Positions 24,601 through 36,659 of a DNA stretch of 64,000 nt are shown piece by piece (the stretch's first letter is position 1; every line of letters begins with the position of its first letter). The notes beneath the pieces are model-generated. The model saw nothing but the letters and a program-made list of their open reading frames with translations. It had not been told where the DNA came from and ran no database searches. A program made the translations under genes and the position numbers. Location: NCBI RefSeq assembly GCF_051622035.1, contig NC_135362.1, positions 13,829,501-13,893,500 of the forward strand. Direction: 5' to 3'. The stretch comes from Arctopsyche grandis (taxonomy: Eukaryota; Arthropoda; Insecta; Trichoptera; Hydropsychidae).

Positions 24601-25440
24601 GGAAAGTGGGTAAGCGGCCCGCACTTTCTTACCCCTGCTCGTCGCGATTCAAATAAAGCGTTCTCTCGAGTGGTGTGCGGTAACGTAGGCTAATGCGGTT
24701 ACGCGATTTGCTAAATTCAAACGTAAAATATTAGCTGTCGTACTACCCAACCACCCCGTCTTTCAAGCTACGACTTTGTACTATCTCAGGGTTTGTACGA
24801 GCGAGTCAGGGCTGACTCCACTCTTCACTATTCTCACAAGTTCAAAGTATGTTTGAAATTAAATCCGGTGATCGAGTATAGAATGAAAGGGAGCCAGTGA
24901 ACTTTAAAATCAGTGAAGTGAACACATTTTATATATATGTACATATATATGACAAAAAATTCTAGGAACATGTCCTTCGCTTTGATTTTATTTGCATCTC
25001 AGTAAGTTGAATTCTCTTTTTTTCTTCAACGCAATGTATGGTGGCAAAAAAAAAAAAATGCTATATTTTAAACTGTTACTATTTGTATCATTGCAAATTA
25101 GAAAGTAAATTAAATCAATCAATTTAGTTCGTTCCAATTTAAAAATTGGTAGTGAGGACGAATATTGATAACCTTGGACGACATTTCACAAATGTTTCCG
25201 TTCTTCAAGAGATCAAGATCAAGGATAGACTTCCCATGATTTTCTTGAAATGAATTTTACAGTTCTTCGGCCACACACTACAAAGAAAAAAGGAGAGCCT
25301 TGAAAAAGATTGTGATCAGTGGCGTGGAGGGAAAAAGAGGAAGAGGCAAATCCCCGGTCATACAGGACTGACCAAATACGAGCAACGACGGGATTTGGAA
25401 GCAGATAATCAGAGATCAAACGACATCATATATATACACG
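21620..25440. other. Intergenic; G-rich tract at 22790-22860
   Basis: AT-rich with CATATGTA/TACACGTG microsatellites (22370-22570, 22990-23140, 24300-24460). A G-rich strand segment at 22797-22860 has several runs of three to seven G. The short frames at 23968-24189 and 24439-24693 show no domain. Confidence 0.35.
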
Positions 25441-25479
25441 ACTACATATGTATATATAATCCATAAGTAAGACTAAAGT

Positions 25480-25770
25480 ATGGAACGCTGAATGCTCGGT
25501 ATAGCGAGGAGAGATACGTAGGTGAGAAGTATGAGACGGGAAGTTGATATAATAGAGAGAGTAAATACATAGATTGAAATGGCAATGTGAAGATCACACG
25601 ATGAAAGAAGTGCTCGAATAGTACCCGAGAGAGTGTAAAAGGGTGTAAGAAAAGCCATAAAATAAATGTGTTGGGGTGAGATGGATAAGAGTTTCCCAAA
25701 ACAGACGAATGGAAGCGTGTTGGAGAATCCATCATCCAGCATTGGTTGGTGAATGGCCGTAAAAGATGTG
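25480..25770 (+). mobile_element. LINE tail copy 3
   Basis: Begins with MLGIARRD-like peptide (about 25490), then GGTGAGAAGTATGAGACGGG, GATTGAAATGGCAATGTGAA, AGTGCTCGAATAGTACCCGA, GTGTTGGAGAATCC and CAGCATTGGTTGGTGAATGG. Same order as the other LINE tails; frames are broken. Confidence 0.7.
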
Positions 25771-26031
25771 ATGGATAAATAAGATAATTGAGGATAAAGT
25801 TTTATCTCAAAAATACATAATTTTTTCAAAATGCCTGAAAAAAATCTACAATATGTGAATGTGTGGAACAGAAAGAGATAATCAGCAGTATTGAGCACTT
25901 ATGTAATATAAAATTCAGAAAAAATCGCAAAATAGTTATAAGAGATCCTTATTATCATCTTACTTAGTCAATTTGGATTTAGATTCCGTTTGGCCAAGTT
26001 TGGATTCTCCTCTAATTTTTATATGTACTTC

Positions 26032-26290
26032 CACTGTAGAGTATAGTCGATCGTTTGCTAACAGGTATAAAATATGAGACCGATTACTAGCAAGTCATTA
26101 TTTATGTAGTTACGAGCTAGGCAGTTCGATCACAGGTAATTATTTATGTTATACTATGCATGCATGTAGTTAGACATAATTATTTGTGATCAAACTGCCT
26201 ATATAGTAAAAATATATAAATAATTACTTGCTAGCAATCGATCTCATCATTTAAACCTGCTAGCAAACGAATGACTATATTCTAGAGCGG
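26032..26290. mobile_element. Fold-back element D, copy 1
   Basis: Arms of about 100 bp: left AGTATAGTCGATCGTTTGCT (about 26040) ... ACTAGCAAGTCATTATTTAT ... GGCAGTTCGATCAC; right, as complement, AGAATATAGTCATTCGTTTG ... GATTGCTAGCAAGTAATTAT ... GGCAGTTTGATCAC. The same element recurs at 52715-52950. Confidence 0.75.
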
Positions 26291-26489
26291 ACCCCTAATC
26301 TCGTAATTTAAACTTATTAAAGTGTATGCACAGTAAAGTACTTGACGTTTTTGCTTGAATGTTCGTTTCAAATAGTTGGATTCGATATTTAGTTTACAAA
26401 TGATTATATTACAATATGATCAACATCGTGGAATATCAATTTGAAGTTTCATAAGAGAAAATCCGAATTTAATAATATACAGGGGTTAA

Positions 26490-27000
26490 ACACCCGGGGG
26501 CCCGGGTCTTCTGCGACACTATTGCCATCCACTTTCCAGTGCGTTCCAGTTCGCCAGTGTGTCTGCTTATGATAATTTATTCTGATCGCGAGCCGCCCCT
26601 GGCTGGCTGGCATTTGAACTGTCTGTCGCCGAGCAATTGTGAATTTTACACACATAGGCGCAATTCGAGCGTGGAGTTTTATTGTTTCAAATGAACTACT
26701 CGGCGCGCGCGTCCGCCCCTTTTCGCCCCCTAGGGCTGCGCCCCCACGCCCCCTCCACAGCCCCTTCGATGTGGAACATCCACTCGTCGGGAATGTGGAA
26801 ATTTCGCTTCTGGATGAGCGGAGCGTATTGTTTTACGGGGCGGGAATTTATTTTTCTGCTCCATCGATTCCGGCAATAATCCGCCACGGGAAATACACAC
26901 CGCAATATGTGGATAATTGGCGACGCGAAACCATTACTGCTACAACAAAACATCGTCGTAAAGACACCCTTTCTTACAAATGCACCGGCCCTTCTTTTGT
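26490..27000. promoter_or_regulatory. GC-rich island, function unknown
   Basis: CpG-rich, especially 26700-26770. Competing frames of 153 codons (plus, 26639-27100) and 168 codons (minus, 27202-26696) overlap across it with no recognised domain, a pattern typical of base composition rather than genes. Candidate promoter or first-exon region of an unseen gene. Confidence 0.2.
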
Positions 27001-27099
27001 GCCTAATCTCATCTCTAAATATATTTTCAGTGTTGTGGAAAAATCTCAATATATACGCATTCGATTTTTTATACAATATTTGCTTCACACTAGTTTGTG

Positions 27100-29646
27100 A
27101 ATAACAAATCAACGAGTACCTCAAATTAAGTCGTGATTTGTACAAGAAAACGACACAAACGAACATAATTGAAAAAATCTTATCATATTCAACACAGTTC
27201 ACATAAATAAATGTTTGTCATTTTATGTCTCGAGCCGACGATTTGTTTATAGATGCTCATGAGTAAAATAGCTCCACACACTAAATGATTAAGCAATTTT
27301 TAAGTTACAGAATACTATTTTACATTATTTCGTGTAAATATAAGCATATGTCTTCAAGCATGTTACAAAATAATCGCTGGTTTGATCTGTTATATATGCT
27401 TGAGGTATCTAATTGAGTAATCTGTCGCTGAACAATTCGATAAAAATATTGTGATAACAATTAGTTCAAGTAATGTTTCGAAATGATACGTTACATCGTA
27501 AATTGTTACGCGTTCTAGTATTTAGATAATTAATTATTATAAACTTTTGGTTAAAAACGGTCCAAAGTCGACTACTTGTGACTTTATTGCATAATAATTA
27601 TGTTCATATGTACATAGATAATTGTTATATTGTACAATAAATTAATGAAAACAAAATAAATAATTATTATATATAAAGAAAGATCTTATATACGCTAATG
27701 ATTATTATTTAAAGCCCAGTTTAATTGAACAATGCAATACTTGATTGTGATTTTATTTTGTCTTTTACCCGTGTCCTTTACGAGGTTTTCTCTCGGCTAT
27801 GGGTACACTCTGACCAATCAGCCTGAACATGTTCTTTAGCGAATTTACAACCAATGCTCACATTCCGCACGTGACTCCACTATGAAATCAAACAGTGTAC
27901 CGTTCTCTTGTAGAGGGGTTGGTTTGGGGTGGAGGGCGAGAGGGAGGTTAGAATAAAAACGAATCCCAAAAATTCTTCGCTTCTAGAGAACCCTCCTCTG
28001 CCCGCAGGGTTGGCAGCCGCCTCTATCAATTTATCCAATTCCGAATTGTGGAATCGCGTGTGATGTGAATTTTTATTCAGCAACTACAACCATCCGCTAA
28101 ACCTCTTCGCCCTCAGCATCCTGCTATCCCTGACAGAGTGTGGTTAACATATGCGAGTACTCGATAATTTGGATCGTTTTCGCGATTGTCGCACGCTTAA
28201 AGGTAGTGAGTACTAAATATATTCAAGTCCAAACAAATTGTACATGTCTATGCTAATAGTAATATAGTTGAAAGTTGACAATTAATTCATTCAAAATACT
28301 TTCACTGGCATTGGAATTACTCAATGGATCAATCAAATTTGGTAAGAGATGATGTACCGATTTACTACGCAGAATCCGTCGACGATATTTGGGTCATAGT
28401 CAAATTGCGATATAGCGATTATTGTTACGTGCAATTTTGATGCGTCATAATAAAACTGACAGTGAAATTGTGATAAAACTCATTGTCAAATAAACAGTAG
28501 GAGTATTCTATAAGCCAGTTTTAATTTCTTATAAAGGTGTTTTCCTTTTACGACGGATTTTTTTTATTACATACATATGCATAAAGACATGAATATAATA
28601 TTAAATAGCAAAATAACTCTAGGAGAAGATTATATTTTAAAAAATCCTTTAAAATTTTATACAACAAGATTTCATAAGTCGTAAAGATGAAAGTATCGGA
28701 TGTCATAATCCTTCCACATAAAAATCCTATCTGAAAAGTTTGCATTAATATTTTTATCGTATGTTTATACATTTTCCAATACATATCTGCTGGTAAGATT
28801 CAAATATTTTGAATATCGTAATTTGATCAAAATTTTATGATTTCCAAATATCAGGGAGAAAACTTCCAGAAACTTCACTTATTAATTATACCTATACAAT
28901 ATATTATACAAATGTACTTGTTGTCAGTTACCGCTGCTAAGTAATTAGTAATAAGAAGTTAATCAATAAAAATTGTTTTTACCATATTTACGAAGTTGGG
29001 AATGCCCGCTGAGTTTTTCCGACCATTATAGGATTTGCAATGAATTAGCGTTAATGATGTTTGACTATAATTTAGTTGAGTTTATTTTATTTAAGATAGA
29101 GAAGAATAAATACGAGTATATGTCAAGTAGCGAGAACGTGAAGTGATCGTATGTATGTGCATACATATATTGTAGTTTGCCCCAGATAAACAAATGCAAA
29201 ATGCTCGCGGCTATAGTTGTAAGACGTTTTTTCATTCAGTGGATTATGCGAATGTGAGTAACATATCAAAATTGCCCTGCACAAAGTGGAAGCTAACGAA
29301 ACTAATCATATATTTGAAAAAAACTTCGGAAAATTGATTTTAAATCAAAAATAACTATGCGAAAAAACTGTAATTGTAGTAAACTCTTATACAGTATATT
29401 ATTTACATAATATCTTTATTGGCTATTAAAATATTATATTTCTACAATACTCACAGAGTTGTCAATCAGTTCTAAGAGCCTTTCGATTGGTTGACTGTAC
29501 AGTATGTTTGAACTAAATGTGAATAAAAATATTTCGATTCATACTTAGTTAGTTTTAGTTTACGGTGTAAGGTGTAATCGACCGGTCGATACTAAATATA
29601 TATTATATAAAATATTTATCCTTTCTGAATTACATAAGTACATATA
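27100..29646. other. Upstream region of gene 1; no other gene seen
   Basis: AT-rich. The segment just before the gene 1 start holds a TATA-like TATATATTATATAAAAT at about 29596-29614, but no initiator can be placed. The frame 28083-27880 (minus) has no domain. Confidence 0.3.
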
Positions 29647-32187
29647 ATGATAACGCTACTTAAAAGTTTGGGCAAATATAAGCATACAGCACACGTAGTT
29701 ATTGCAGGTAATTTTAATAAAACGTGGATTTTAATTTTTTATTTCCAAGATGTATTATATTATTTGAACTTCCATTTGAATGTGTTTTGATTTTCAAATT
29801 CTTTTTATTATTACGAAATTATGTTCACAATACATCTTATATCTATTTTAATAGCTACTGATCTACTGATCATTTTCTATTTTACAATTTAATTTAATTT
29901 GGTTAGTAATCATAGTATTATATTATTATAATACTATGATTATAATACTATAATAGGAAAAAGAGCTCAAAAACCTATTTACAACTTTGAATGTGTTTAA
30001 AAAACAGAGGGTCTATAAAAAAATATTCATATACATATACACATATATTGGTATAAATGTACATATTTAGTGTCAGAATTTTAATAAAATTATCATTTTC
30101 ATTGAAATCAAACAAAAAAGACAAATCGTCTAAATTTTTGTGTACAATCTCTACATAATTTTGAAATTGGCGTAAGTTCACTTTCCTTCATTTTGAGAAA
30201 TATCTCATAAAACTTTGAATATAATGTTTTACGCTTAACAATATTCAAAAATACTGGTGGTGAAAAATACTGGTATTCTATAATTCGTTTATTCTGCTTT
30301 TCCGAGATACTGGACATATCGAATTAAAATAAGTGATAACAATATGTGAATATTAGTCGAACAGAAATAGTGTTTTTGGAACTGAAAATTGAACTTCTGT
30401 CACTTATTTAAGTATTTAATTTTATTCTAAAGATGCGTATTTTTTGCGTTTGATCTACGTATTTCTCTATTTTATTATAAAAATAAAAGGATTGAAGTAT
30501 GTATGTATGCACATCAACATTTAAATTTTAGAATTTTCAGTTTTAGCATCAGCATTATAAACATTAGCAAATTGATATAAAAAATATCGTTAACATTTCA
30601 TTTTACCTTTCACCAACATAAGAATAACACAATTTTATGCAAACACATTTCAATTTTTATATAAGTGAAAGTTGTGCCTATTAGTTACATTTATTATGAG
30701 ACAAGTGTTTTCAAATAAAAAAATGAAAACATTATAAAGTTAATCAACTTAAATCAGTCTTAAAATTAACAATGATTTTTTAAATATTATTTTCAGGTTC
30801 ATTTGCTTTTATGAGCTTAGGCTCTCTCATGGGATGGACCAGTCCTTCATTGGAAAAGCTATCATCAAAAGATTCACATATTCCTCTCAACAGTAGCCAG
30901 CTGTCATGGGTTGCGTCTCTGGTCGGAATAGGCGGTCCCATGGCTGCCATACCCTGTGCCTATTTACTAAATAAAATAGGTAGAAAACCGGTGATATTGG
31001 GAGCAGCTTTGGCCCATTTGTCTGGGTGGGTTACGTTAATCTTTGCCACCGAAGCTGCCCATCTGTACTTGGGGAGATTCTTGCTGGGAGCGGCGGCCGG
31101 AAGCACATATTGCTCACTTCCGCTCTACATCGGGGAAATGGTCGATCCAAAGATTCGAGGCACAGTTTTGACTTTTATGCTAATGTGTCACTCAATGATA
31201 ACCTTAGTTTCGTTCGTGGTCGGATCACTAGTGTCATTTAAAACGTTCAATATGATATCGGCTATCTCTCCGGTGCTTATGTTAATCGCTTTTACGTTTG
31301 CGCCCGAAACTCCTTTCTTCCTGATGAGAAAAGGCAGAAAAGATGAAGCCGTTAAGTGCTTGATGATGCTCAAAGGTTCTACAGATGCCAGCGATGTTAA
31401 CAGTGATGTTAAAAACATTGAAAAGTTCTTAGAAGATAGTAACAAATGCAACTTTGCACAATCGTTGCGGCAGTTGATGGAACCCAAGTCTACAAAAGCG
31501 GTCATCATAGTCACAGTACTTTTAATGGGTCAACAATTCAGTGGTGTCTCAGCAATTGTCATGTATATGAGTATGATGTTTGATACTTTAGATCTACCCA
31601 TATCATCGATGTACGTCATAGCCTTGTCTGAATTATTAAGTGGATTTTCGATACTCATTTCCAGTGTTACCGTCGATCGTTTCGGAAGAAAACCTCTATT
31701 TGCTCTGTCATCTTTGATATGTATAGGCTCTCATATTATGGTTGGACTGTTTTTCTTTTTCAAATATACCAACTTGATCGGAAATGAATATTCTTTGATT
31801 GTAATGTTTGGTGTATTTCTATTAAGAATCGGTTACGAATTAGGCTTGGGTCCAGTGCCCACTGTAGTCATCAGCGAGATTTTGTCTTTTAATGTGAAAG
31901 GTATAGTAAGTGCTTATTTTGCATTCATCCAGGGAATAACTTTAGCCGTAGCTGCAAAAATGTATCAAATAATCACAGACAGCGTGGGTCAGCATTGTGT
32001 ACATTGGATTTTTTCTTCGTGCACGTTGCTTTCTGCAGTATTTATTATTTTTTACATGCCGGAAACAAAAAATAAGACATTCCTTGAAATTCAAGAGGAT
32101 CTTGATAGTGATAAAGAGGAGGAAAAATTTAAATCTCCAGAAAAAATATATTCAATCGATGTATATCGAGTGAAAGAAGCCACTTAG
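29647..32187 (+). CDS. MFS sugar porter (facilitated trehalose transporter Tret1-like), gene 1; join(29647..29707,30797..32187)
   Basis: Plasma-membrane sugar facilitator of the major facilitator superfamily, sugar porter family, probably moving trehalose or a hexose. Exon 2 is a long open frame beginning right after a TTTCAG acceptor. Exon 1 is my reconstruction: an ATG at 29647, preceded in frame by a TAA, reads 20 codons plus one base to a GTAATT donor at 29708. The phase-1 join makes a Gly and runs straight into TM1, giving 483 aa. Signatures by residue: NKIGRKP 79-85, GRFLLG 113-118, PETPFF 190-195, QQFSG 266-270, DRFGRKP 314-320, GPVPTVVISE 372-381, PETK 442-445. About 12 hydrophobic segments are visible, with a charged C-tail. 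Oddities: Asn replaces the usual Asp in the loop 2-3 motif, and the Trp after the TM10 Pro is absent. Trehalose specificity is a family guess; any sugar is possible. Confidence 0.9.
29805..29960. repeat. Dispersed repeat F, copy 2
   Basis: AAATTATGTTCACAATACAT and GCTACTGATCTACTGATCATTT with TTTTACAATTTAATTTAATT match 11480-11620. Lies within intron 1 of gene 1. Confidence 0.5.
29908..29941. repeat. Perfect 15-bp AT hairpin in gene 1 intron
   Basis: AATCATAGTATTATA pairs exactly with TATAATACTATGATT around a 4-base loop. Confidence 0.8.
30152..30412. mobile_element. MITE A copy 2, inside gene 1 intron
   Basis: The interior matches 47470-47690 closely (AATATAATGTTTTACGCTTA, GACATATCGAATTAAAATAA, GTGTTTTTGGAACTGAAAAT). 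Termini are decayed, so boundaries are approximate. Confidence 0.6.
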
Positions 32188-32189
32188 AG

Positions 32190-32508
32190 AATAAATAAAT
32201 AAAAATTATACATAGTTATATAGTATTACTAGAATTTAATAATTTATTTCGATAATTGAGATTCGTACGTTGTTATTAAGCTTTATAATATTTAGTAGAT
32301 ATACGTAGATTTAGATGTAATTTAGTTAATAAATTATTATTATGCACACGTGCATTTCAAAGCAAACATTTCTACGCGTGGTGATTGCACAATACTTTGT
32401 GATAAATTAACTATTGTGATAATTTTATATTCAATAATTTTGATGATATGTTATTCTAATGAAATATTTTAAATTATATGTAAATGTAAAAAAATGTCAT
32501 AAAATAAA
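32190..32508 (+). terminator. 3' UTR and poly(A) signals of gene 1
   Basis: AATAAA occurs at 32190-32195 (only two bases past the stop and probably too close to serve alone), 32328-32333 and 32503-32508. The last lies in an A-rich stretch and is the most likely 3' end signal. Transcript data would decide. Confidence 0.4.
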
Positions 32509-33059
32509 GCATAAAAAATTTGTATTGACTTTGAATTATATCACTCTATGTACAATTATCAAGAGTATAATCTCAAGTATCTATACCGTATATGTCTGTA
32601 TGTCCATCTAATTCATAAAACGAACGCGTTAATTACGTTTAGCCATGAAATTGTACACATGAGGTCAACTCTCGTTCACGGTTACGGCTATCGTATTTAG
32701 GTTAAGACTAAATGTACAGGGCTTGCAAAAAGTTGAACTTCTATTATATTTTTTTCCCAAGTAGAAGGTCGATTCAGTCTAAATAACAACACATGATAAG
32801 ATAAACACCACATACAACAGTATGTTGAAATTTTTTGAATGTACGCGTTAATATAATTCAATTGACAGAAGTAATCTCGCGCCGGGAAATATTTGAAGAA
32901 TCGTGTGAGAAGTTGTGCGCAATATATGAATTGGGAGGACCGAGGGAGGCGTATATTTTGAGAGAATATGGAAAAAGGGTATATTCAACCCCAAGACCGT
33001 TGGGATTTAGCGTTTTGACACGTCAAGGGTTGGAGTTCTGGTGATAAACGCGCGATACA

Positions 33060-33125
33060 TAGGGCAACGCGGGCTTCGTTTCTAGCTCGTTGCCTAGATA
33101 CGTCTACGATCCAAGATGGCTGCGA
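33060..33125 (+). promoter_or_regulatory. YY1-like / inverted GGCAACG promoter-type motifs
   Basis: GGCAACG (33063-33069) and CGTTGCC (33088-33094) form an inverted pair, followed by AAGATGGCTGC at 33113-33123, a YY1-type site that often overlaps housekeeping start codons. The ATG opens only 12 codons. No downstream exon was found. Confidence 0.2.
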
Positions 33126-33516
33126 GGACAAGATATAGGATAAGAGAAGAATAAGGAATAATATGTTCGTGGTGTGCAAAGCGATATCATTGTGTTTTTA
33201 TGTATTGTACTCAAAAAACCAATTCAATCCATACTAACCGAACAACCGAACCGATCGCCAAATGTCATAAAACCAAAGATATAATTTTTTAGCTTGGAGC
33301 AATCCTGATTGCACGGATTTTTCATATAGAATATACGGATATTAGATTTAAGTAGAGATTTATATATTTTATATACATTTTGTATATGAAATAGACATTT
33401 TGCAAAAATATAAAAAAAAGTACTTGTAGAAGGCAAAAAACTATGTATATCGTATTTTGAAAGCCTAAAAATTCTCTTAAGATGACCTTATTCTTTAGAG
33501 AGTTTTAACCCAATTT

Positions 33517-33860
33517 ATGGAGATGAAGGTCAAAAATAAAAAGAAATTGAGATCAAGATCAAAATAATTTTAAAAATATGGTAAGAATTTTAGATCTTAC
33601 ACTTTTAATAACAATCACCATAATACTCGATTTTTACTGTTAAAATCATTTCTTATATTTCGTAATAACTTTATATATTTTTTTAAATATGTAGAAAGTT
33701 GAGAAAGTTGAAAATTTTTATGTTTTAATGCTGGGAAATGTATGGGGAAGGTCAAAAATAAAGAAAAAAATTGAGATCAAGATCAATATAGTTTTAAAAA
33801 ATTGTCCAATGATAAGAATTTCAGATCTTAAAACTCGATTTCTTGTGTTTTTTTATATCA
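33517..33860. repeat. Diverged tandem duplication, period 222 bp
   Basis: AAGGTCAAAAATAAA...AAATTGAGATCAAGATCAA...AAGAATTT(T/C)AGATCTTA occurs from 33526 and again from 33748, spaced 222 bp. Two copies only. Confidence 0.65.
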
Positions 33861-36103
33861 TTTTGCATTTCATAATATCTTTTGAATATTTGAATTTTTT
33901 AATATTTTGAAAAGTAAAAATATAATAAAATAAATTTATTAGTGTCAATGCATTAACTAATAGATGAATTTAAATTATGATTTTTAATACTTTATTATTA
34001 TTTATAAGATTATAAATAAACGGCATTGTTAAAATGTATGAAAATCGTTTGTGTAATCTCTTATGTTGGAAAAAAAAGCGTTAAAGCCTAGCTCGATGGG
34101 TACGAATTTATTTTGGGAAGGGAAAGGGTTCTTCTATCTTTTTGAACATTTTATCTTTTGGGAAACGTGCACATATCGCGTTACCAACGCTCGGATAAAT
34201 TTCCAAAGGCACGGAGACCTTTTGATAGGGAAGGCTTTTAGAAAACTCTCCTGGAATGATTTAACTATGTTTCGCATACGTACAATATTATGGCGAACGA
34301 GAGAAAGAGAAAGAAGAAGCGACGGATTTTACACCGTTTTGCCGACCAAAGGAAAATTTCACAGATAGTTCCACAGTATAAATAAAGATTTCCCTTTGCC
34401 TATCTGCCTCAGCGACTTCAGCTACAATTTATACACACATACAATATGAAATATATACATAAGTACGTAAGAAATATATGCATATGTACACATGTACGTA
34501 AGGTGCAATAGCTCACACATGTAGAGGGCATAAAGCAAGTATTGATCTAGGCAAGAGTTCGAGCCAGACTCCTCTCACACGAGAGAGCCTTTTATATTTT
34601 ATGTATACCTACAAATTTTCATCACATATACATACCTACCACCTTTTTCCGAACTGTGCGTGGAAAGGTTACAGCTGCGAATATTATAATAGAAGGCGAA
34701 AGAACGCCTCATATCTAAAACGAACACGAACAATTTCTACATGCGCATACGTACATACATACTACTTACAAATGTGCTCAATGAATGCATAAATATCATA
34801 TATTACAATTCCATTTTCAGGCATATATTATACATACATACATACGTATATACGTTGAGCGGTTACCACTTTCTCGAACATTGTTGACAGGATGTTGGGA
34901 AAACTTAAAGTGAAAACTTGGCTTCACACGAAAAGTTGTTTCTATCAGTTTATTGATACAGTATGGCACAAAGTCTCGCAAACTTTTTCTTTCGCGGAAA
35001 ACTTTCGAGTTTCCGCGTTGAAAGGTTTATAATAAAATACGCGAATATGAATATATACATTCAAAATACGCACACACACATACGTATACATACACAATTG
35101 CAAAATACTTCGTAGTATACGTACATATGTACATAGATGGAAGGCGAAATGTGTTTTATTATAAAATTTAATATAACGTAATCATAGATTTCTTATAAAA
35201 TTACAAACTAGTGAAGGAAATCAACTAACAGAGTTCAGACGCGTTTAACCAGTGATACTATAATTTATTTTGTGTGTAGGTACTTATATATGTACATATG
35301 TATATATGAAGTAGTTCAGAGCGTGTTTTTCCACGTGTTCGTAAAAAGGAGCACGTGTAATGAGCACGTGCATTTACGAGGCCATGTGGATTGTTCATTC
35401 ATTACCCCCCTAGACGGAGTACGCCAACTTAAACGGTTCATTCATAAAATTACGCGCGAAGGAGAGGAAAAGTGATAGAGGATTCGTTGTCTCGCTCAAT
35501 CTCACTCATTTTTAATGCACTTTCACTCATTTCCTCGTCGCCTCTTTTCTCTCAGACTCATTTTAACTTTCTTCTTATTTCTTTCTTCGCTAACTTAAAA
35601 GGAGAACGCCAGCAACTGGCCAGGGCCTGGTTTAACGTGCAACGTTCAATTTGATATTTATTTTGTATTAACTATTTATTTAAATAATGCGAAGTAGTAT
35701 TTTTCACACTTAATTAATTTGAGTGTGAAAATAAATAGTCATCATTATTATTATTGTATATAAAAAAAAAATTACCATGGCGCCATTATATGTTGCCCCA
35801 AAGCGATACCTATTAGTCAAACTTGTAAGTACATAAATTGTATGCACATACATATGTGATAAATAGGCGGTAGATAGTCAATTTGCCGAGGAACCGTTTT
35901 AACAATGTAATCAGAAAAGACAGGCGTTCGATGGATGATTTTGAATTTCATTTTATTTATTTATTATACCGCAGTTGCATGAATAACGAACCTAAGAAAC
36001 GCCTTGTAAAAAGTGATCCAAGTGGCCAAACATATTAGTTACATTTATTTATTTTACTTTACATGTATGTACCCATATATGTACATATTTAACATGTATG
36101 CAC

Positions 36104-36107
<4 letters not shown>

Positions 36108-36180
<73 letters not shown>
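36108..36180. repeat. (TA)n microsatellite at SINE 3' end
   Basis: About 70 bases of TA repeat abutting the tail side of the SINE that follows on the minus strand. Confidence 0.95.
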
Positions 36181-36181
<1 letters not shown>

Positions 36182-36519
36182 CATTAAACACGACATATAT
36201 GGTCAAACATTGTACAAAGTATTGTAAGTATTATACAAAGCAAATATAAATATCAATTAACATCCACAGAGACATCTATATATAGTCAAATTTGCAGCAT
36301 TTTATAGAATTCAATTTGCCAACCATGCCAAATGGGTATGATTGGCAATTTTTCGGAACCGTTTAAATGAAAATCAGATAAATTGGCAAACTCTGATAAG
36401 AAACGCTTGACCTGGAGGCATAAATTCAAGGTCTGGCCAGCAGCAACCGGTGGGATTTGAACCCGTGACCACTTTGTTCGAAAGCATTATATGCTAACCA
36501 CTAGTCTATGCTGCTGGTC
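36181..36519 (-). repeat. tRNA-derived SINE, family 1, best reference copy
   Basis: On the minus strand: head CAGCAGCATAGACTAGTGG with an A-box-like GACTAGTGGTTAGCA (complement of 36492-36507) and an intact pol III B box GGGTTCAAATCCC (complement of 36452-36464). Then come GCTGCTGGCCAGACCTTG, the body (CAGAGTTTGCCAATTTATCT; AACGGTTCCGAAAAATTGCC), and the GATGTCTCTGTGGATGTTAA segment. Matches 15205-15610 and 57893-58405. Confidence 0.8.
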
Positions 36520-36535
36520 ATATATATATGTATGA

Positions 36536-36650
36536 AAATAACAATAGACAACTTCAATAGTGTTCAAAGCAAGAGAGCAAAAAAGCATGGTTTTTCTAAG
36601 AAATTAATAATAGTGAATCACTTTTTTTGACAAAAGCAACTGCCAACTGC
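36536..36650. repeat. MITE B core fragment, copy 4
   Basis: AATAACAATAGACAACTTCA then GTGTTCAAAGCAAGAGAGCA and GGTTTTTCTAAGAAATTAAT match the cores of MITE B at 18375-18440 and 21505. Sits between two SINEs; the arms are mostly lost. Confidence 0.55.
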
Positions 36651-36659
36651 CTTTAGCTT

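Larger units (their letters stand above)
29708..30796 (+). other. Intron 1 of gene 1 (1,089 bp, phase 1)
   Basis: Donor G|GTAATT and acceptor TATTATTTTCAG bound the intron. It is AT-rich and has absorbed repeats: a piece shared with 11480-11620 near 29805-29960, a perfect AT hairpin at 29908-29941, and a diverged copy of the CATATGAG-type MITE at about 30152-30412. The equivalent intron of gene 2 is only 74 bp, so the length difference is largely repeat insertion and drift. Confidence 0.75.
32510..36107. other. Spacer between the two transporter genes, first half
   Basis: AT-rich. Contains the candidate promoter at 33060-33125, the 222-bp tandem duplication at 33517-33860, and CATATGTA microsatellites near 34440-34500, 34820-34850 and 35060-35130. 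A possible decayed tRNA-like/SINE scrap lies at 34505-34580 (GAGTTCGAGCC). Short frames here have no domains. Confidence 0.35.

Noticed and set aside
26639..27202. 153- and 168-codon opposed frames
   Set aside because: Both cover the same GC-rich block with no domain; one or both must be chance.
31188..31514. Minus-strand 108-codon frame
   Set aside because: Shadow of transporter gene 1 exon 2.
34505..34580. Third tRNA-like SINE head
   Set aside because: Only a GAGTTCGAGCC B-box-like string is present; no shared body follows.
36013..36249. 78-codon open frame
   Set aside because: Runs through the (TA)n tract beside a SINE.
36440..36519. Possible tRNA gene on the minus strand
   Set aside because: It has A-box-like and B-box sequences but no cloverleaf acceptor stem, and continues into a body shared with other copies; it is a SINE head.
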